Below are positions 51,889-61,324 of a DNA stretch of 64,000 bases, piece after piece. The position numbers and the translations under genes are program-made. This stretch comes from DASVRZ01 sp038230215. Lineage in GTDB: Bacteria > Verrucomicrobiota > Verrucomicrobiia > Chthoniobacterales > DASVRZ01. The stretch's first letter is position 1. Every line of letters starts with the position of its first letter. The stretch spans positions 1 to 64,000 of the forward strand of contig JBBRNR010000011.1 in assembly GCA_038230215.1 (NCBI GenBank), in the 5' to 3' direction. The notes under the pieces were generated by a model, which made no database searches, was not told the origin of the DNA, and was given only the letters and a program-made list of their open reading frames with translations.

Positions 51889-54800
51889 TTAGATCGGCTT
51901 GGCGGTTTCGGCTGCAATCAGGGGCTCTACAGGGGGCGCGGCTTTAGGCGGGCTCGACTTCGGGCTCACTTTCCAGAATTTCGCGAGGTGCCCGGGCCAG
52001 TCGGCGAGGATTTCCCAGGCCCGCTGGCTCTCGGTTTGTTCGAGATGCCGGTAGATGAGGCTCTGGACGAGGGTGATTTCCTCGGGGGCGCTGAGGCGTT
52101 CGTGCTGGATGAGCTCAGGGTTGTAACGGCCGGGGAAGCTGTCGCTGGCGTCGAGGACGTAGGCGACGCCACCGGTCATGCCGGCACCGAAGTTTTTGCC
52201 GGTGCCGCCGAGGATGAGGACGGTGCCGTTGGTCATGTATTCGCAACCGTGGTCGCCGATGCCCTCGACAACGGTGGTGGCGCCGGAGTTGCGGACGGCG
52301 AAGCGTTCGCCGGCCTGGCCGTTGACGAATAGATGCCCGCCGCTGGCTCCGTAGAGGACGGTGTTGCCGACGATGACGTTGTCTTGCGGGAGGAAGCCGC
52401 GCTTGGTTGGCGGGCGGACGATGATTTCGCCACCACTCATGCCTTTGCCGACGTAGTCGTTGGCTTCGCCGGTGAGAATCATGCGAATGCCTGGGCTAAG
52501 AAACGCACCGAGGCTTTGGCCAGCGGTGCCGGTGAATTTGAGTTCGATGGTGCCCTCGGGGAGGCCTTCCTCGCCGTATTGGTAACCAAGTTCGCCGGAA
52601 ACGCGGGTCCCGACACTGCGGTTGGTGTTCTTCACTTTGTAGGAGAGCGAAATGGACTTGCCTTCGGTAATAGCGTCCTTGGCGTCCTGCAAGATAATGT
52701 CGTCAAGCGGACGTTCCGCCGGGCCTTCATTGCGCTCACGGGTGGCGTGGCGCGGGGCGGAGGGGTCGTCGCCGGAGACGTCGGTGAGCAAGGGCGAGAG
52801 ATCGAGGAGGTTCGCCTTGGGATGGCCGGGGATTTCTTTTTGCGCGAGCAGATCGACGCGGCCAATCATTTCGTTGACGGTGCGAATGCCGAGCGATGCC
52901 ATTATTTCGCGCATTTCCTCAGCAACAGCGTTGAAGAAAGCGACGATGTTTTCGGGTTTGCCCTTGAACTTGGCCCGGAGTTTTTCGTCTTGGGTGGCGA
53001 CGCCAACAGGGCAGGTGTTGGTGTGGCATTGGCGTACGTAAACGCAGCCGGTGGCGATGAGCGCGGCGGTGCCGAAGTTAAATTCCTCGGCTCCGAGGAG
53101 CGCGGCGTAAATGAGGTCTTCGCCGGTGCGCATGCCGCCGTCGGTGCGGAGGGTGACGCGGTTGCGCAGGCCGTTGAGCATGAGGACCTGGTGCGTTTCG
53201 GCGACGCCGAGTTCCCACGCGCTGCCGCAATGTTTCACGGAGCTGAGCGGTGATGCACCGGTGCCGCCCTCGTGACCGCTGACGAGAATGATGTCGGCAT
53301 GGGCCTTGGCAACGCCGGCCGCGATGGTGCCGACACCGGCTTCGGCGACGAGTTTCACACAAATGCGTGCGCGGTCGTTGACCTGCTTGAGGTCGTAAAT
53401 GAGCTGGGCCAGATCCTCGATGGAGTAGATGTCGTGATGCGGCGGCGGTGATATCAATGTAACTCCGACGACGGTTTTGCGGAGTTTGGCGATAGTGACG
53501 GTGACTTTGTGACCAGGCAACTGACCGCCCTCACCCGGCTTCGCGCCTTGGGCCATTTTGATTTCGATTTCCTTGGCACTGGCGAGGTAAGCGGCGTTGA
53601 CGCCGAAACGTCCGGCAGCGACCTGTTTGATGGCGCTGTTGGCGAGGTCGCCATTGGCCCGGCGGGTGAAACGCTCGGGGTCTTCACCGCCTTCACCGGA
53701 GTTGGATTTGCCTCCAATTTGGTTCATCGCTATGGCGAGACATTCGTGAGCTTCGGGGCTGAGTGCGCCGAGCGACATGCCAGCCGTGGTGAACCGGCGG
53801 CGAATGTCCTCGATGGACTCGACTTCCTCAATTGGAACCGGACCGGTTTTCGCAGGAACAAAGGCGAGCATGTTGCGCAGCGAGTGCGGCGACGAGGCGA
53901 GAACGGCTTGGACATACGCCTTATAGTCGGATGCGTTGCCGGTCTTGACGAAGGTGTGGAAGTTTTTGATAACCGGCGGATTGACGGCGTGGACTTCGCC
54001 GTTGCGGCGGAAACGGTAGTAACCGGGATCGCCCAGCTTGGCGGGTTCCTGTGGCACAGCTTCGCCAAAAGCGAGGTGATGGCGGGTGAGGCTTTCGATG
54101 GCGATTTCCTTGAAACCAATACCCTCGACCTGCGACGAGGTGCCGGTGAAACATTTCGCGATGACCGACGACGAGATGCCGATGGCCTCGAAGATTTGCG
54201 CACCGCGATAGGAGCTGATGAGCGAGATGCCCATTTTTGACATGATTTTGAGTAGACCCTTGTCCAGTGCGCCCTGGTAGTTTTTCACCGCCTGAACATA
54301 GTCGGGCAGAGTGCCGGGAGCGGCTTTTTCGATGATCTCGCGGATGGTTTCAAAGCCGAGATACGGGTTCACGGAACTTGCGCCGTAACCGATCAGGCAG
54401 GCGACCTGATGTACGTCGCGCGCCTCACCGGTCTCACACAAGATACTGGCTTTCATGCGTTTGCCGACATTGGTGAGGTGAAAGTGAATTGCGCCCACCG
54501 CAAGTAGCATCGGGATGCCGATGTTCGCGGCGTCCACATTGCGGTCGGAAAGATTGATCATCCGGGCGCCCGCGTCTACAGCGGCCTCGGCCTCCGCGCA
54601 GAGCCGAGTAATGGCGGATTCGAGGCCCTCAGCGCCTTCACTGGCGGGCCAGGTGGCCGACAAGGTAATGAGTTTGTGCTCCGGGTCGGTGATGTTTTTC
54701 AACGCCTCCAACTCGTGGTCTAGTAGAATCGGAGTCGAGGATTCAATTAACCTCGAGTGCTCCGGCGTTTCCCCAAGGAGATTGCGCCGCCAGCCGAGAA

Positions 54801-56457
54801 TCGTCGCCAGGGACATAACCAGTTTTTCACGAATCGGGTCAATCGGCGGGTTGGTGACCTGGGCAAAAAGCTGGCTGAAATAGGTGTAAAGTAGCCGCGG
54901 CTGGAGCGAAAGCACCGCGAGCGGCGTGTCGTCGCCCATCGAGCCGATGCCCTCGGCACCTTCCTTGAGCATGGGCTTGATGATAAAGTCGAGTTCCTCC
55001 GAAGTATAACCGAAGGAGATTTGCTTCTGCGTGAGTGAAAGAATGTCGAGTTCGCCGCTCGAAGCGACAATCGGCCCGGGCGCTATCTCGGAAAGCTCCA
55101 CGAGGTTGTTCTTGATCCATTGGCCATAAGGCTGCTGGACGGAAAGCGTGGCCTGGATGTCCGATTCGCGCAGAAGTTTTCCGGAGACGGTGTCTATGGC
55201 GAGCATTTCACCGGGGGCGAGGCGGCCCTTTTCGATGACTTTGGCGTCGTCGATGTCGGCGCAACCCACCTCGGAGCCGAGATGGAAGACGTTGTCGTTG
55301 GTAATTTTGTAGCGGGCCGGTCGCAGGCCATTGCGGTCGAGGCAGGCGCCAACGGTCAGGCCGTCAGTGAAGACGAGCGCGGCGGGTCCGTCCCAAGGCT
55401 CGTTCAGACAGCGGTGGTATTGGTAAAACGCGGCCATTTCCGGCGACAGATCCGTCTCGCTGCGCCAAGCGGGCGGCACGAGCATTTTCATCACATGCAA
55501 TAGACTGCGACCCGAGTGAACCAACATTTCGAGCGCGTTATCGAGGCTGGCGGAATCGCTGCCGCCGGGTTGAATGATTGGCTTCAGCAAGTCGATGTCG
55601 GCACCCCAGAAGTCGGCGGTGAGCTCGGCTTCGCGGGCGTGCATCCAGTTGCGGTTGCCGCGAACCGTGTTGATCTCGCCATTGTGCGCGAGCATGCGGA
55701 ACGGCTGGCTGAGCGACCAGGTCGGGAAGGTGTTCGTGCTGTAACGCTGATGGTAAACGCAGATCGAAGTCTCGTAATCCGGATCGGAGAGATCCTTAAA
55801 AAACTTCTCAAGTGAGGGCGAAATGAGCAGCCCCTTGTAGGAAATTGTCCGCGACGAAAACGACGGAATGTAGAAATTCTTAATGCCGTCATTTGCCGCG
55901 ATTTTCTCAATTTCGTTACGAGCCAGAAAGAGGCGGCGCTCGAATTCCTCCGAATCCATGTCCGCCGCACGGCCCATCATAATGTGCTCTATCTGGGGCA
56001 ATGTGCTTGCAGCTTTGGTGCCGAGAACGTGAGTGTTGATCGGCACTTCGCGCCAGCCGAAAAGAAAGAAGCCGCGTTTCTCGACGACTTCCTCAATGAT
56101 CGCCCGTGCCCGCTCCTGCTGGTAAGCATGGCCGTGCGGGAAAAAAATCACCCCGATAGCGAGATCGTCGTCCTTGTAAAGCTGATGCCCCAATTTCGTG
56201 AGTTCGCGACGGAAAAGTTTGTATGGTAGTTGCGTTAGAACACCGGCTCCGTCGCCTGTTTTCTCATCCGCATCGACCGCTCCGCGATGCGCGAGCCGGC
56301 AAATGGAAGTCAACCCGTGGCGCAAAATCGAGTTGGAGCGTTTTCCATCAATGGCCGCGATCAAGCCGACTCCGCATGCGTCGTGTTCGTTTTCAGGACG
56401 GTAAAGTGATCCGCGGTGAGCGGCAGCGATATCAAAGGCGTTTTGGTCGAGTCTCAT
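51889..56457 (-). CDS. gltB: Glutamate synthase large subunit
   Basis: GltB makes two glutamates from glutamine and 2-oxoglutarate. The 1522-residue protein has an N-terminal Ntn-type amidotransferase whose catalytic Cys (residue 28, in NEHDACGVG) is freed from a 27-residue propeptide. The central and FMN domains follow, with the 3Fe-4S cysteine cluster C-x5-C-x4-C in CVYVRQCHTNTCPVG. A C-terminal beta-helix (MSGGEIIVRPPTKRGFLP) ends the protein. No gltD gene is adjacent, so electrons may come from ferredoxin or a distant small subunit. It diverges from a winged-helix regulator. Confidence 0.96.
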   Translation of the reverse strand: MRLDQNAFDIAAAHRGSLYRPENEHDACGVGLIAAIDGKRSNSILRHGLTSICRLAHRGAVDADEKTGDGAGVLTQLPYKLFRRELTKLGHQLYKDDDLAIGVIFFPHGHAYQQERARAIIEEVVEKRGFFLFGWREVPINTHVLGTKAASTLPQIEHIMMGRAADMDSEEFERRLFLARNEIEKIAANDGIKNFYIPSFSSRTISYKGLLISPSLEKFFKDLSDPDYETSICVYHQRYSTNTFPTWSLSQPFRMLAHNGEINTVRGNRNWMHAREAELTADFWGADIDLLKPIIQPGGSDSASLDNALEMLVHSGRSLLHVMKMLVPPAWRSETDLSPEMAAFYQYHRCLNEPWDGPAALVFTDGLTVGACLDRNGLRPARYKITNDNVFHLGSEVGCADIDDAKVIEKGRLAPGEMLAIDTVSGKLLRESDIQATLSVQQPYGQWIKNNLVELSEIAPGPIVASSGELDILSLTQKQISFGYTSEELDFIIKPMLKEGAEGIGSMGDDTPLAVLSLQPRLLYTYFSQLFAQVTNPPIDPIREKLVMSLATILGWRRNLLGETPEHSRLIESSTPILLDHELEALKNITDPEHKLITLSATWPASEGAEGLESAITRLCAEAEAAVDAGARMINLSDRNVDAANIGIPMLLAVGAIHFHLTNVGKRMKASILCETGEARDVHQVACLIGYGASSVNPYLGFETIREIIEKAAPGTLPDYVQAVKNYQGALDKGLLKIMSKMGISLISSYRGAQIFEAIGISSSVIAKCFTGTSSQVEGIGFKEIAIESLTRHHLAFGEAVPQEPAKLGDPGYYRFRRNGEVHAVNPPVIKNFHTFVKTGNASDYKAYVQAVLASSPHSLRNMLAFVPAKTGPVPIEEVESIEDIRRRFTTAGMSLGALSPEAHECLAIAMNQIGGKSNSGEGGEDPERFTRRANGDLANSAIKQVAAGRFGVNAAYLASAKEIEIKMAQGAKPGEGGQLPGHKVTVTIAKLRKTVVGVTLISPPPHHDIYSIEDLAQLIYDLKQVNDRARICVKLVAEAGVGTIAAGVAKAHADIILVSGHEGGTGASPLSSVKHCGSAWELGVAETHQVLMLNGLRNRVTLRTDGGMRTGEDLIYAALLGAEEFNFGTAALIATGCVYVRQCHTNTCPVGVATQDEKLRAKFKGKPENIVAFFNAVAEEMREIMASLGIRTVNEMIGRVDLLAQKEIPGHPKANLLDLSPLLTDVSGDDPSAPRHATRERNEGPAERPLDDIILQDAKDAITEGKSISLSYKVKNTNRSVGTRVSGELGYQYGEEGLPEGTIELKFTGTAGQSLGAFLSPGIRMILTGEANDYVGKGMSGGEIIVRPPTKRGFLPQDNVIVGNTVLYGASGGHLFVNGQAGERFAVRNSGATTVVEGIGDHGCEYMTNGTVLILGGTGKNFGAGMTGGVAYVLDASDSFPGRYNPELIQHERLSAPEEITLVQSLIYRHLEQTESQRAWEILADWPGHLAKFWKVSPKSSPPKAAPPVEPLIAAETAKPI

Positions 56458-56663
56458 GGTTATGGAGCTGGCTGGTTGCGACGCGTAACTTACTGAATGT
56501 TACCCCCAGCTGACAACAGAAAATATTGCGCTCCGTAGTTATTTTTTTGACTCAGTTCCAGGTCTTTTTGTCCAAAGAAAAACATTTTTGAAGTTTTTTG
56601 CTTGCTTCAAGACATTTTTGCTTAAAGTTGAGTCTTTTCCAAAACAACCTTTGCCCCACCCCT
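56458..56663. promoter_or_regulatory. T-tract-rich divergent control region between gltB and the regulator gene
   Basis: This 206-bp region holds both divergent promoters. T runs centred near 56545, 56567, 56587, 56597 and 56617 lie about 10 or 20 bp apart, which would curve the DNA. ACATTTTTG occurs twice, 30 bp apart (56582 and 56612). An inverted repeat TTGAAG/CTTCAA spans the middle, and GACTCA and TGAGTC flank the block. These fit binding by the adjacent regulator, but that is inference. Confidence 0.5.
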
Positions 56664-57248
56664 ATGACACCCTTCGATAAACAGGAAGTTTTGATTATCC
56701 GTCAGCTCGTACGCGACCCTCGCCAATCCGACACCGCTATTGCTGAGACGACGGGCGTCAACGTCCGTAGCGTGAACCGCAAACGGCAGCGTCTGGAAGA
56801 AGCCGGAACCATTTCCTACCATACCCAGATCGATCTTTCGGAACATGGCAACGGACAGTTTCAGAGTCGGCATCTTTACACCGTCCAGTTTCGTGTCGGG
56901 ATCACGCTTCGGCAGTTGCTCGACGACATTCGCCAAGAACCCAATGTGCGGACAATTTTCACCGAACTGATTTTTGAAAGCCATATTGCCGAAATCGATG
57001 GCAAACTCGCCCTGCTCATGGTCATCGAAGGGCAGACCGATCGCGAAATCGTGGAGACGTTTCAGGAAAAAATCATCCCGAGTCTGCTTAAAAATCACGG
57101 GCAGGATTCCATTGAGCAAATCTCTACTATGAGACTGCTTGCGCCGATCCGCATTATGCGAAATTACCTCCCACTCGTAAACATGGAGGCTGGTTTTATC
57201 CGCAAAGACTGGCCCGACGAGGCGATCTTTGTGGGGCAGCAAGCCTGA
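56664..57248 (+). CDS. Winged-helix regulator, Lrp-like, probable regulator of gltB
   Basis: A 194-residue protein with an N-terminal winged helix (EVLIIRQLVRDPRQSDTAIA, NVRSVNRKRQRLEEAGTIS). A C-terminal effector-type domain follows, different in sequence from canonical Lrp (TVQFRVGITLRQLLDDIRQE, LLMVIEGQTDREIV). ATG 56664 fits; the frame to 56598 has no start signal and runs through the T-tracts. It diverges from gltB across a region with several repeats, so control of gltB is likely but unproven. It converges with yceI. Confidence 0.75.
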   Translation: MTPFDKQEVLIIRQLVRDPRQSDTAIAETTGVNVRSVNRKRQRLEEAGTISYHTQIDLSEHGNGQFQSRHLYTVQFRVGITLRQLLDDIRQEPNVRTIFTELIFESHIAEIDGKLALLMVIEGQTDREIVETFQEKIIPSLLKNHGQDSIEQISTMRLLAPIRIMRNYLPLVNMEAGFIRKDWPDEAIFVGQQA

Positions 57249-57254
57249 TGACGC

Positions 57255-57839
57255 TTACTGCGCGTGCGCCTCGACCTGAATCTCGACTTTTACCGTGTCG
57301 CCGAGAATCTGGGAACCTTCCACCGCTTTGTTCCAAGTAAGGCCAAACTCCGTGCGATTCAATTCACCGGTGGCGCTCCAGCCGGAGACTTCCTTGCCGT
57401 CCATCCCCTTGCCCTTACCCAAAAATGTGACGGCCAACGGCACTTCCTTCGTCACTCCATTGAGAGTCAGATCGCCGGTCACCGTGGCGGATTTTTCGCC
57501 TGTTAATACGACCTTTTTGCTCTTGAAAGTCAGCGTGGGATTTTTCTCCACGTTGAAAAAATCGGCGCTGCGCAGATGTCCGTCACGTTTGGCATTGGCC
57601 GTGTCGATCGACTTGGTCTGAATGGTAACATCCACCACGGAGTTCTCCGGTTTCTCCGCGTCCACATTCACTGTCCCGCTGAACTCATTGAAACGTCCCG
57701 AAACATCGCTGAAAAGGTGGCGAATCTTGAAGCCGATGGACGAGTGATTCGGATCAAACGTGTAAACCTCACCCGCCTGCGCGGTGACGGCAAAAACGAG
57801 CGATGCAACAAGGACGGAATAAAGGCGGGATATTTTCAT
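57255..57839 (-). CDS. YceI-family periplasmic lipid-binding protein
   Basis: A 194-residue protein with a signal peptide (LYSVLVASLVFAVTAQAG) and the YceI lipocalin-like barrel (YTFDPNHSSIGFKIRHLFSD, NVEKNPTLTFKSKKVV, DLTLNGVTKEVPLAVTF, GELNRTEFGLTWNKAVEG). The family binds isoprenoid lipids in the periplasm. The start at 57839 (MKISRLYSV) is the only one that gives a signal peptide; the longer frame to 57989 is antisense-like. It lies 58 bp after the ALDH-like gene on the same strand. Confidence 0.92.
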   Translation of the reverse strand: MKISRLYSVLVASLVFAVTAQAGEVYTFDPNHSSIGFKIRHLFSDVSGRFNEFSGTVNVDAEKPENSVVDVTIQTKSIDTANAKRDGHLRSADFFNVEKNPTLTFKSKKVVLTGEKSATVTGDLTLNGVTKEVPLAVTFLGKGKGMDGKEVSGWSATGELNRTEFGLTWNKAVEGSQILGDTVKVEIQVEAHAQ

Positions 57840-57897
57840 GCGATTTAAGACTGGAATCTGGAAACGTTGTTCAAATATTGCCTGAATTAGATCGCCC

Positions 57898-58758
57898 TCA
57901 CACTCCCACCGGATGCCACACCGTCTTGAATTCGATGAAACTCCGGATGTCGTGCAGCCCCACCGAGTCCGCCCAGGCTCCGTCGGCATTGCGGATTTTC
58001 ACGCGCTTCACACTGCTTGCGCCGCCGACTTCCAACTTAATAGCCTGCTCCTGATTTACACACGCATCGAGCCCACGCAGATGCGTGTGCGTGGCAAATG
58101 TATCGACCAATTCCCCACGAAAACCCGTGATAATATTCACCACGCCGCCCGGCAGATCAGAAGTGGCCAGCATTTCTCCTAACACAATGGCTGGATACGG
58201 AGCTAATTCGGATGCGAGCGCTACTACGGAATTGCCACTAACAATCGCTGGCAAAAACTGCGCCGCCAAACCTAACAACGCAGGCGCATCCGGCGCGATG
58301 ATGCCAATGACTCCGGAGGGCTCGCTGATCGTGAAGTTAAAATACGGCGCGGCCACGGTGTTGGAATTTCCTAACACTTGATCGTATTTGTCCGCCCAGC
58401 CGGCAAAATGAACAATTAGATCAATGGTCTTACTAACCTCGTCCTTCGCGGCGGCAAGCGGAGTTGCAGTCGTATGGGTGAGCGCGTCCACCATTTCCGC
58501 AGAGCGCGCCTCGATCATTTCCCCGAGCCGATACAAAATCTGCCCGCGATTGTAAGGCGTGCGCACGGCCCATCCGGCTCCAGCTTTCGCAGCGCTCTCC
58601 ACAGCATTGCGGAGATCCTTGCGCGTGCATTGCGGGATGTTAGCAAAAAAGGCTTTCGACTGTGAATCCTGGATCGGAAAAACGCGTCCGCTTTCCGAAC
58701 GAATAAACGCGCCGCCGACATAGGCTTTGGGGGTTTTGGTAATAGCTAGACGGCTCAT
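57898..58758 (-). CDS. ALDH-like half protein without catalytic domain
   Basis: A 286-residue protein similar to the N-terminal cofactor-binding half of aldehyde dehydrogenases (AGWAVRTPYNRGQILYRLGE, SEPSGVIGIIAPDAPALLGL, DLPGGVVNIITGFRGEL). It ends soon after a shortened EVGG-type segment and lacks the catalytic Cys and the rest of the active site. It starts within the last codons of the full ALDH (4-bp overlap), so they are made together. It could be a regulatory or complex-forming partner, or a decayed copy. Confidence 0.75.
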   Translation of the reverse strand: MSRLAITKTPKAYVGGAFIRSESGRVFPIQDSQSKAFFANIPQCTRKDLRNAVESAAKAGAGWAVRTPYNRGQILYRLGEMIEARSAEMVDALTHTTATPLAAAKDEVSKTIDLIVHFAGWADKYDQVLGNSNTVAAPYFNFTISEPSGVIGIIAPDAPALLGLAAQFLPAIVSGNSVVALASELAPYPAIVLGEMLATSDLPGGVVNIITGFRGELVDTFATHTHLRGLDACVNQEQAIKLEVGGASSVKRVKIRNADGAWADSVGLHDIRSFIEFKTVWHPVGV

Positions 58759-60305
58759 GATATTTTGACGTAGTCGAACAATCCCTGGCGACCGCCCTCG
58801 CGGCCGAAACCGGATTCCTTGTAGCCTCCGAAGGGCGACGCGGGGTCAAATTTGTTGAACGTGTTGGCCCAGACAACTCCTGCTTGAATGGAGGCCGCCA
58901 TTTTCAAAATGCGGGAGCCTTTGTCGGTCCAGACACCGGCGGATAATCCGTAGGCGGTATTGTTGGCTTTTTCGATGGCTTCCTCGGGTGTGCGGAAGGT
59001 GAGGATGGAGAGCACCGGGCCGAAGATTTCCTCGCGGGCCACGCGATGACTTTGAGTGACGTTGCTCAACAACGTCGGCTTGTAGAAAAATCCCACGCTC
59101 GGCAGCTTGCAGACGGATTGATAAAGATCGGCTCCCTCCAACACGCCTTCTTTGACCAGATCGGTGATTCTTCCTAACTGTTCGCGCGAGTTGATCGCAC
59201 CGACATCGGTGTTCTTGTCCAGCGGATCACCGACTCGCAAAACGTCGATTCGGCGACGGAGTTTTTCGATGAACATTTCCGCAATGGACTCCTGGACTAA
59301 CAATCGACTTCCAGCGCAACAGACGTGGCCTTGATTGAAGAAAATTCCATTGACCACGCCCTCGACGGCCTGATCGATCGGAGCGTCTTCGAAGACAATG
59401 TTAGCCGCCTTGCCACCGAGTTCCATGGTTAGCTTTTTGCCGGAACCAGCGAGTTGGCGGATGATGAGTTTTCCAACATCGGTTGAACCAGTGAAGGCGA
59501 TCTTGGCAGCCAGCGGATGATTCACCAAAGCCGAGCCTGTTTCACCCGCACCGGTGACGAAGTTAACGACGCCCGGAGGCAGGTCGGCCTCCTGTAAAAT
59601 CTCCGCCAGCTTCATCGCGGAGATGGAAGTGGTTTCCGCCGGTTTCAGCACGACGGTATTTCCAGCAGCGAGAGCCGGGCCCAGTTTCCACGCTAACATT
59701 AGCAGTGGAAAATTCCACGGAATGACTTGTCCTACGACTCCCAGCGGTTCGATTTTTTGCGCGGGAATTGCGTAGGCCAGCTTGTCAGCCCAACCCGCGT
59801 GATAGAAAAAATGCGCAGCAGCGGTGGGCACGTCGAAGTCGCGTGATTCCTTGATCGGCTTCCCGCCGTCGATGGTTTCGGCCACGGCGAATTCACGGGC
59901 GCGATCCTGCAATAGACGCGCGATACGAAAGAGATATTTGCCCCGTTCGCGACCAGGCATTTTGCCCCAGGTTTTATCGTAGGCACGTTTCGCGGACTGA
60001 TAGGCGGCATCGACATCTTCTGCTCCGGCGAGGGCGATGCTAGTAATCTTTTTTTCCGTCGCCGGATTAATGGACGGAAAAGATTTCCCACTCTTCGGAG
60101 CAACGAATTTTCCATCAATGAAGAGCGAATATTCCGACTTGATTTTCGGGTCCGCAGTTTCCGGGGCGGGATCGTACTCCCAAAGATCACCAAAGATGAG
60201 GGCTGCACCGCTTTTGTTAGGTTTTGGAGACGCTTGAAGGGCTGCCGTAGTCGCGGTTTTGGTCGTCTTGGGAGGTTTGATGGAGCGGCGTTCTTTGACT
60301 TTCAT
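58755..60305 (-). CDS. Aldehyde dehydrogenase
   Basis: A full NAD(P)-dependent aldehyde dehydrogenase of 516 residues. The catalytic Cys is in GHVCCAGSRLLV and the general-base Glu in TMELGGKAANI. The cofactor site has VIPWNFPLLMLAWK and FTGSTDVG. The first 45 residues are basic and low complexity (VKERRSIKPPKTTKTATT), an unusual extension. ATG 60305 is chosen over the frame to 60419, which overlaps deoC. It follows deoC by 7 bp, so it probably oxidises acetaldehyde from that reaction (inference). Confidence 0.9.
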   Translation of the reverse strand: MKVKERRSIKPPKTTKTATTAALQASPKPNKSGAALIFGDLWEYDPAPETADPKIKSEYSLFIDGKFVAPKSGKSFPSINPATEKKITSIALAGAEDVDAAYQSAKRAYDKTWGKMPGRERGKYLFRIARLLQDRAREFAVAETIDGGKPIKESRDFDVPTAAAHFFYHAGWADKLAYAIPAQKIEPLGVVGQVIPWNFPLLMLAWKLGPALAAGNTVVLKPAETTSISAMKLAEILQEADLPPGVVNFVTGAGETGSALVNHPLAAKIAFTGSTDVGKLIIRQLAGSGKKLTMELGGKAANIVFEDAPIDQAVEGVVNGIFFNQGHVCCAGSRLLVQESIAEMFIEKLRRRIDVLRVGDPLDKNTDVGAINSREQLGRITDLVKEGVLEGADLYQSVCKLPSVGFFYKPTLLSNVTQSHRVAREEIFGPVLSILTFRTPEEAIEKANNTAYGLSAGVWTDKGSRILKMAASIQAGVVWANTFNKFDPASPFGGYKESGFGREGGRQGLFDYVKIS

Positions 60306-60312
60306 GGGAATA

Positions 60313-61236
60313 TTAGTAAGCGGTGGCGGCTTCGGAGAAATACCAGGGGGCCTGATAGGCGCCGGTGCGTTCCTTGCTGATCTGGCGGACGAGGTCGTTG
60401 AGCAATGCGCTGGCTCCAAAACGGTAGCGTGAGTTGTTCAGCCATTCGTCTCCGAGTGTCTCTTTGACCGCGACTAGAAAATGCAGCGCCTGTTTGGCAG
60501 TGCGAATGCCGCCGGCGGGTTTCATGGATATGGCGCGACCCGTGTTTAGATAGTAATCGCGGATCGCTTCCAGCATGACTTGCGTATTGGCGAGAGTGGC
60601 GTTCACAGTCACTTTGCCAGTGCTCGTCTTGATGAAATCCCCCTCGCGAATCGCTTCCATCGCCAGAAACGAAGCGACGCGAATGTGGTCATACGTTTCC
60701 AACTCGCCGACTTCCAGGATTACCTTGAGAGTCGCCTTGCCGCAGGCTTCGACGACCGCCACGATTTCGTCCTGCATGGCGTGATATTCGCCGGAAAGAA
60801 ACAGGCCACGATTGATTACCATATCGATCTCGTCCGCGCCATCGCCGACGGCACGTTTTACTTCCTCCAAGCGGAGTTTGAGCGGACTCTGGCCCGATGG
60901 AAATGCAGTAGCTACCGAGGCGATTCGCACCGGACTTTTTGCGCCCAGTTCTTTTCGCGCATGTCTCACCATTGCCGGGTAAACGCAGACAGCGGCGGCG
61001 GGCGGAACATCGCGATCATCCGACGGCGTGAGTGCTTTATGACAGAGCGAAATGACTTTTCCCGGCGTGTCCTTGCCCTCCAGCGTGGTTAGATCGACCA
61101 TCGTCACGGCCCTCATCAAACCCCAGAGTTTCGACTTTTTCTTGATGCTCCGGGTGGTGAATTTGGCGACCCTCTCCTCGATTCCAACCTGATCCACAGG
61201 GCCGACTTCACTTTGTTTGCGTAGGAGGGGAACCAT
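60313..61236 (-). CDS. deoC: Deoxyribose-phosphate aldolase
   Basis: DeoC cleaves 2-deoxyribose 5-phosphate to glyceraldehyde 3-phosphate and acetaldehyde through a Schiff base. The reactive Lys lies in DFIKTSTGKVT, and the second Lys in SMKPAGGIRTAKQA. The remaining TIM barrel is complete. The protein of 307 residues is longer than E. coli DeoC because of an N-terminal helical extension. The chosen start, ATG 61236 (MVPLLRKQSEVG), could be earlier at 61299. It heads an operon with two ALDH-related genes, a grouping that suggests deoxynucleoside catabolism. Confidence 0.92.
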   Translation of the reverse strand: MVPLLRKQSEVGPVDQVGIEERVAKFTTRSIKKKSKLWGLMRAVTMVDLTTLEGKDTPGKVISLCHKALTPSDDRDVPPAAAVCVYPAMVRHARKELGAKSPVRIASVATAFPSGQSPLKLRLEEVKRAVGDGADEIDMVINRGLFLSGEYHAMQDEIVAVVEACGKATLKVILEVGELETYDHIRVASFLAMEAIREGDFIKTSTGKVTVNATLANTQVMLEAIRDYYLNTGRAISMKPAGGIRTAKQALHFLVAVKETLGDEWLNNSRYRFGASALLNDLVRQISKERTGAYQAPWYFSEAATAY

Positions 61237-61324
61237 AGCTTTGTAAAATAACCAGATCGGAGACGCCGTGCAAACGTTTCTACATATCTGTTCAAACATC
61301 GTCACTCTGCTAATATCATGTGAA

